Source: an archaeon (GTDB lineage: Archaea; Methanobacteriota_B; Thermococci; Methanofastidiosales; NM3). Taken from it: a DNA stretch of 54,671 nt. The position numbers and the translations under genes were made by a program. Every line of letters begins with the position of its first letter. The first letter of the stretch is position 1. A model generated the notes under the pieces. It searched no databases, was not told where the DNA came from, and was given only the letters and a program-made list of their open reading frames with translations. The stretch spans positions 1 to 54,671 of the forward strand of contig RXIG01000013.1 of NCBI GenBank assembly GCA_004212155.1, given 5' to 3'. Positions 50,724-54,671 of the stretch are shown here, piece by piece.

Positions 50724-52517
50724 ATGGCTGATGATTCTCAATCCACCTCCCTCTCTGGCAGTTCTATCTACAAGGCACTGGACTTCCACAAGGTCGGCCT
50801 TATTATCGGCCTCATCGTCTTTGTTGCCATTGTGCTCGCACCCCATCCCGCATCCATGGACCGCAGCGGTTACAATGAGCTTACCTCTCGGCTGCCTGAT
50901 GAGACACTCGTTCGTATAGACAATGAGTTCGGGCCCGTCAACGAGGACAACTTCAAAGAGTTCCTAGAATACTCCAAGACCATACGCGTGGCCACAGGGT
51001 CCACCTCACCGCGCTTCATCACTGAGGAGGCCTACCATGCGCTGGACGACACGTCGTCGTTCAAGGGCCCCACAACGCTCTATGAGCTCATCAAGGGGCA
51101 GGGGAGGGCGCAGATGCGGGTGTTGGCCCTCGCCCTGCTCATGGCCATCTGGTGGATCACAGAGGCCGTTCCCGTACCGCTCACCGCCTTGCTCCCGATG
51201 GTGCTCCTCCCCATGTTGCGCGTGTGCAACTTTCGCTACGCGGTCTATCCTGGGTACTTCTCGGCCTTCGAGCAGTATGCCCACTACCTCATCTTCCTCT
51301 TCCTCGGCGGGTTTGTCATCGCAGCAGCGATGCGCCGCTGGGGCCTGGACAAGCGCATATCGCTTACTATCCTTAGCATCTTCGGCACGAAACCCTCGCG
51401 CATCATCCTCGGATTCATGGTATCGACAGCTTTTCTTTCGATGTGGATATCAAACACCGCGACGACGGCGCTCATGATGCCGGTCGCGCTGGCGGTCCTC
51501 ACACAGGCGAAGGTGCGGCCTGGCGAAAGTGGGTTCGGCCTTGGCCTCATGCTCTCAATCGCCTATGCGGCATCGATCGGCGGCATAGGCACGCTCATCG
51601 GCACGCCGCCCAACGGCATCGCCGCCGGGTTCATCTCTCAGTTCGTGGGCAAGGAGGTGACGTTTGCCTCGTGGATGCGCATAGGCCTTCCTCTCGTCGT
51701 GATATTCCTTCCCATCGCCTGGCGCTACATCCTGTGGCGCTGTCCTCCTGAGACCACGGAGCTAGAAGGGGGAAAAAACGTCATCAAGGACAATCTGGGA
51801 AAGCTCGGCGCACTCTCGCGCGGGGAAAAGAACACCCTGGCCGTCTTTTTGGTCACCGCCGTGCTCTGGGCGACCCGTTCGTCGATCGTCATCGGTGATA
51901 CGACGATCATCATAGGTTGGTCCACGTGGTTTGGTGGCTACTTCTCGTGGGTGCACGACAGTACCGTCTCGATACTTGCGGTGATACTTCTCTTCCTTTT
52001 GCCTGTGAACTTCAGGAGCGCCACGTTCACCATTGACTGGAAATCAGTGGAAAAGTATGTCCCGTGGGGGACTCTCCTGCTCTTTGGCGGTGGCCTGACG
52101 CTCGGTCAGGCGGTAGCCAATACGGGAATGGCATCATGGGTCGCATCGTATCTCACGATGCTTGCGTCCGTACCAATCATCATACTCCTCTTTGCTATCG
52201 TTGCGCTCTCGGTCCTGCTCTCGGAAGTCACCTCCAACACTGGCACGGCCTCGATGCTGATGCCGGTGATGTTTGCCCTGGGCACTGCCATGGGTAGGGA
52301 TCCTTCCGCATTCATGATCACAGCCGCTGTCGCCACGTCGCTCGTGTTCATGTTGCCGGTCGCGACACCACCCAATGCCATCGTCTTCGGCACAGGCTAC
52401 GTCAAGATCGATAAAATGGCAAAGACAGGCATCTTTCTTGACATGATCGGCATCATCGTATGGACGCTCGTGCTCTACTTCATCGTGGGCAAGTTCTTTG
52501 GCATCGTACTCATCTAG
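50724..52517 (+). CDS. DASS/SLC13-family Na+/carboxylate (or sulfate) symporter
   Basis: 597 residues with about 11-12 membrane helices. The two SNT motifs that bind Na+ and the carboxylate are present: WISNTATTALMMPVALAVL in the first half and SEVTSNTGTASMLMPVMFAL in the second; GGIGTLIGTPPNGIAAGF is a further family signature. An unusual feature is the extra domain of about 90 residues between the first helix (around 24-42) and WWITEAVPVPLTALLPM, which should lie outside the membrane. It probably imports dicarboxylates such as succinate or malate. A TATA-like GGTTATTAATCAT (about 50679) and GGTGA before the ATG give a short leader. The stop overlaps the convergent gene by eight bases. Confidence 0.9.
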   Translation: MADDSQSTSLSGSSIYKALDFHKVGLIIGLIVFVAIVLAPHPASMDRSGYNELTSRLPDETLVRIDNEFGPVNEDNFKEFLEYSKTIRVATGSTSPRFITEEAYHALDDTSSFKGPTTLYELIKGQGRAQMRVLALALLMAIWWITEAVPVPLTALLPMVLLPMLRVCNFRYAVYPGYFSAFEQYAHYLIFLFLGGFVIAAAMRRWGLDKRISLTILSIFGTKPSRIILGFMVSTAFLSMWISNTATTALMMPVALAVLTQAKVRPGESGFGLGLMLSIAYAASIGGIGTLIGTPPNGIAAGFISQFVGKEVTFASWMRIGLPLVVIFLPIAWRYILWRCPPETTELEGGKNVIKDNLGKLGALSRGEKNTLAVFLVTAVLWATRSSIVIGDTTIIIGWSTWFGGYFSWVHDSTVSILAVILLFLLPVNFRSATFTIDWKSVEKYVPWGTLLLFGGGLTLGQAVANTGMASWVASYLTMLASVPIIILLFAIVALSVLLSEVTSNTGTASMLMPVMFALGTAMGRDPSAFMITAAVATSLVFMLPVATPPNAIVFGTGYVKIDKMAKTGIFLDMIGIIVWTLVLYFIVGKFFGIVLI

Positions 52518-53484
52518 GACGCATCCGTTTGGTGATGCCCGTGATGATGTCGTTGGAAAAGTCGAAGAGCACGCCGCGCTCATCGCCGAGCGTGACCTCC
52601 ATTCGCTTCGAGTCGTTGACCGTTCCGATCACGGCACAGTCAACGCCGTGCTTCGTGAAGAGCCCGCAGACGTCGCTGGTGCGTTTCGGGTCGCAGGTGA
52701 GGATGAATCCGAAGCCGGGATACATCTTGAGCCACGTGTCGAGTTCAAGCGCCTCAGGGCGCGGTATGGCGTCAATATCGATCGTGGCGCCCACCTCCGA
52801 CGTCTCGAGGAGCATTCCGATCGTGCCAAGCAATCCAGGATTTGATATGTCCTTGCACGCAGTGGCGTACCCTTTCTCGGCTACCTCGACGATGCAGTCA
52901 AGCCGCGCCACCACATCCTCGGGAGACTTCATCGACGTCGAGTCCCAGTTGAGGAACTCATCGTGCTGCTCGCCTGTCGTGTCGACGACCACGATGATTT
53001 CTTGACCTGGCGTGGCGTCAAACGAAGTCAGCACGCGCGTGGCCTTGCCGATGATCGAGATCGAAAGCGATTCCGTCTGAGTGTTGGGGTGGAGGTGTCC
53101 GCCGACCATGGGAACCTTGAACTTCTTACATCCTCTGCAAATCCCCTCGATGATGCGGGGACAGTTCTTCTCGTCCTTTATGGACATCACGTTGGTGAGC
53201 GCAAGGGGGCGCCCCCCCATGGCGTATATGTCGTTGACGTTGGCCAGCACGGCGCAGTAACCCGCCCACACTGGATCGCGGTCCATGAGCTTTGACCAAA
53301 TGCCATCGGCCGCAAACAAGAGGTAGCCGTCGTCGGTCTTGAGAACGGCGCTGTCGTCGCCAAATGATATTTCCGTATGTCCGAAGTCGTCCACTTCTGA
53401 AAAACACGTAGTAAGCGTCTTGATAGGATTCTTGCGTGTAACGCCCTCGTATTCCCGTATTGATTTGATGATGGTCTCGAGCAT
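52510..53484 (-). CDS. Methanogenesis marker protein 2 (AIR synthase-related)
   Basis: 324 residues. PurM-like ATP-dependent fold: the N-terminal part has SFGDDSAVL (Mg/ATP-binding) and AADGIWSKLMDRDPVWAGYC, then VLANVNDIYAMGGRPLALTN, PMVGGHLHPNT and WLKMYPGFGFILT. This close variant of the selenophosphate/AIR synthase family occurs in nearly all methanogens and methanotrophic archaea and is used as a marker; its reaction is not established. The ATG follows the ATPase stop (GGTGACTAGATG), so it is the third gene of an ABC operon, an unusual setting. Confidence 0.88.
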   Translation of the reverse strand: MLETIIKSIREYEGVTRKNPIKTLTTCFSEVDDFGHTEISFGDDSAVLKTDDGYLLFAADGIWSKLMDRDPVWAGYCAVLANVNDIYAMGGRPLALTNVMSIKDEKNCPRIIEGICRGCKKFKVPMVGGHLHPNTQTESLSISIIGKATRVLTSFDATPGQEIIVVVDTTGEQHDEFLNWDSTSMKSPEDVVARLDCIVEVAEKGYATACKDISNPGLLGTIGMLLETSEVGATIDIDAIPRPEALELDTWLKMYPGFGFILTCDPKRTSDVCGLFTKHGVDCAVIGTVNDSKRMEVTLGDERGVLFDFSNDIITGITKRMRPR

Positions 53485-54225
53485 CTAGTCACCTTCCGTT
53501 CTCATCTTGGCCAAAATGTCCTTCCTGACCTCGATAAATGATTGCTCCGTTCGGTCCCGCGGCCGCGGGAGCGTGATCGGCACCTCGTACTTGACCTTCG
53601 TCGGTCTGGGAGTGAGGATCAAGACCCTGTCTGCCAGATAGACCGCCTCGTCGACGTTATGCGTGATGAATATGACCGTGCTTTTCGTTTCCTCCCAGAT
53701 CTTGAGCACTTCTTGCTGGAGGATGTTTCGGGTCTGGGCATCCAGGGACACGAACGGTTCGTCCATGAGGAGGATGTCGGGATCGATGGAAAAAGCCCGT
53801 GCGATAGCCACCCGCTTTTGCATGCCCCCTGAGAGCTCCCTGGGATACGATGTCTCGAATCCCTCCAGTCCCATGAGCGAGATGAGCCGGGAGACCTCCT
53901 TTTTTATCTCCTTTTCATCACGACCCTCGATCTCGAGACCGAACGCGATGTTGTCCCATACAGACCTCCACGGCAGGAGCGACTCGCCCTGAAAGACGAA
54001 CCCGATCGAGTGGTTCTTGGTCATCCATATGATCGATCCGGACGTTGGGGTATCGAGTCCGGCTATGATGCGCAGTATTGTCGTCTTGCCGCAACCGCTC
54101 GGTCCGACAAGGCATACGAACTCACCATCCCTGACATCGAACGTTAGGTCTTCTACCGCCTTTACCTGCGTCTCCTTCTCAGTGGTGAAGGTCTTGCTGA
54201 GATTGTTGATTTTCATCATTTCCAT
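53485..54225 (-). CDS. ABC transporter ATPase (nitrate/sulfonate/taurine type)
   Basis: 246 residues. Walker A GPSGCGKTTI, Q-loop FVFQGESLLPWR, signature ELSGGMQKRVAIARA, Walker B ILLMDEPF and the H-loop ITHNVDEAVYLADRV are complete. VFQ..LLPWRSVWDN and the ending are typical of SsuB/TauC/NrtD-class ATPases. The ATG at 54225 is used because GTGAT lies just before it; a long frame extends upstream through the permease but is not the gene. Permease, ATPase and marker protein form one operon. Confidence 0.93.
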   Translation of the reverse strand: MEMMKINNLSKTFTTEKETQVKAVEDLTFDVRDGEFVCLVGPSGCGKTTILRIIAGLDTPTSGSIIWMTKNHSIGFVFQGESLLPWRSVWDNIAFGLEIEGRDEKEIKKEVSRLISLMGLEGFETSYPRELSGGMQKRVAIARAFSIDPDILLMDEPFVSLDAQTRNILQQEVLKIWEETKSTVIFITHNVDEAVYLADRVLILTPRPTKVKYEVPITLPRPRDRTEQSFIEVRKDILAKMRTEGD

Positions 54226-54230
54226 ATGAA

Positions 54231-54671
54231 TCACGTGTGTTTCACATTCCGCCAGGAAAAGTAGCGTTTCTCCACGAACTTGAAGGTCCTGTCGATGGCA
54301 AGCCCTATGACGCCTATGTAGACGATACCGGCGATGATTATCGAGACGTTGCCGATGTAGTTTGCCTGCCATATGAGGTATCCGAGGCCCGAGGGCGCTA
54401 TCCCGGGCATCATCTCGGCTGCGACGAGACACATCCATGCAATGCCCATGCCGATGCGCAATCCGGTGACGATATAGGGTGCGGCAGAGGGGATGACGAT
54501 CTTTTTCAAGATCTGGTACTCTCCCGCCTTGAACGTCTTTGCCACCTCTATGAGTCCGCTGTTCACGTTCTTGACGCCCTCTATCGTATTGACGAGGATG
54601 GGGAAGAACGCACCTATGAATATGATGATGATGGAAGAGCGCAGCCCCAGCCCGAACCAGGCCAGTATGAG
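54231..54671 (-). CDS. ABC transporter permease (SsuC/TauC/NrtB type), partial
   Basis: The frame is open to the right edge; about 146 C-terminal residues are seen. The inner-membrane loop that contacts the ATPase is present: EVAKTFKAGEYQILKKIVIP followed by SAAPYIVTGLRIGMGIAWMC, the BPD signature of this family. Three membrane helices are visible. The N-terminus and any binding protein lie outside the window. Confidence 0.92.
   Translation of the reverse strand, partial: LILAWFGLGLRSSIIIIFIGAFFPILVNTIEGVKNVNSGLIEVAKTFKAGEYQILKKIVIPSAAPYIVTGLRIGMGIAWMCLVAAEMMPGIAPSGLGYLIWQANYIGNVSIIIAGIVYIGVIGLAIDRTFKFVEKRYFSWRNVKHT

Noticed and set aside
50548-50919. Open frame of 123 codons upstream of and overlapping the SLC13 gene
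   Set aside because: It overlaps the real gene out of frame, lacks a ribosome site and has no recognisable content.
53485-54438. Long frame joining a permease-like N-terminus to the ABC ATPase
   Set aside because: The upstream 71 codons are the permease gene read in another frame; the ATPase starts at 54225 behind a ribosome site.

Overview
The window is archaeal DNA. It carries one long, unbroken euryarchaeal-type ribosomal supercluster with archaeal-only proteins (S4e, L14e, L18e, L19e, L32e, L34e, Rpp29), TATA/BRE promoters, leaderless genes, an intron-bearing tRNA and RNA polymerase subunits RpoD and RpoN. A methanogenesis marker 2 protein, a DUF2124 protein, a SelB-like pseudo-factor and a very large heterodisulfide-reductase (Hdr) operon point to a methanogen or a close anaerobic relative. 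The order tRNA-Leu / L18e / L13 / S9 / rpoN / tRNA-Pro / enolase position / S2 resembles haloarchaea and class II methanogens, so I favour the Halobacteriota side; no methanogenesis gene that would settle it is in view. TAG is used as an ordinary stop.

Layout. 1-2.4 kb: two tandem minus-strand paralogues of a multi-spanning permease (the first cut by the window edge). 2.7-6.2 kb: three exported or membrane-anchored proteins (GATase-like domain protein, polysaccharide deacetylase, M1 metallopeptidase). 6.6-7.5 kb: RNase Z. 7.7-29.0 kb: the S10/spc/alpha-type supercluster (L3 to S2) with SecY, an EMC3/YidC-like insertase, cytidylate kinase, Cbf5, RpoD with two [4Fe-4S] motifs, RpoN and three tRNAs. 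At the usual enolase position there is only a short enolase-like protein that seems to lack the catalytic barrel, and neither rpoK nor adk is where it is often found. 29.2-38.3 kb: a mixed region with an intron tRNA-Leu, a UppP-like protein, a lipoprotein, a SatP-type acetate transporter, a CxxC zinc protein, a DEAD-box helicase, DUF2124, aSelBL, tRNA-Tyr, a FilR1-type regulator, a Nudix hydrolase and an unknown protein.

38.3-49.8 kb is the most striking part: a structured leader with two promoters and a small ORF, followed by seven tightly coupled genes: double-module HdrA, MvhD with a C-terminal winged-helix-like extension, an HdrC-HdrB fusion (HdrD-like), an HdrA-MvhD fusion, a double HdrD-like protein, HdrC and HdrB. 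In all it holds three HdrA FAD modules, two MvhD modules, four HdrC-like and four HdrB-like modules, with no hydrogenase, formate dehydrogenase or F420 subunit beside them. I infer a flavin-based electron-bifurcating or confurcating supercomplex with an unknown electron partner.

49.9-54.7 kb: a tiny zinc ribbon protein, a small secreted protein with a repeated GLYWGD motif, a DASS/SLC13 carboxylate transporter, and a minus-strand operon of an ABC permease (partial), its ATPase and methanogenesis marker 2. Acetate, dicarboxylate and sulfonate/nitrate-type transporters near Hdr genes fit an anaerobe living on small organic compounds.
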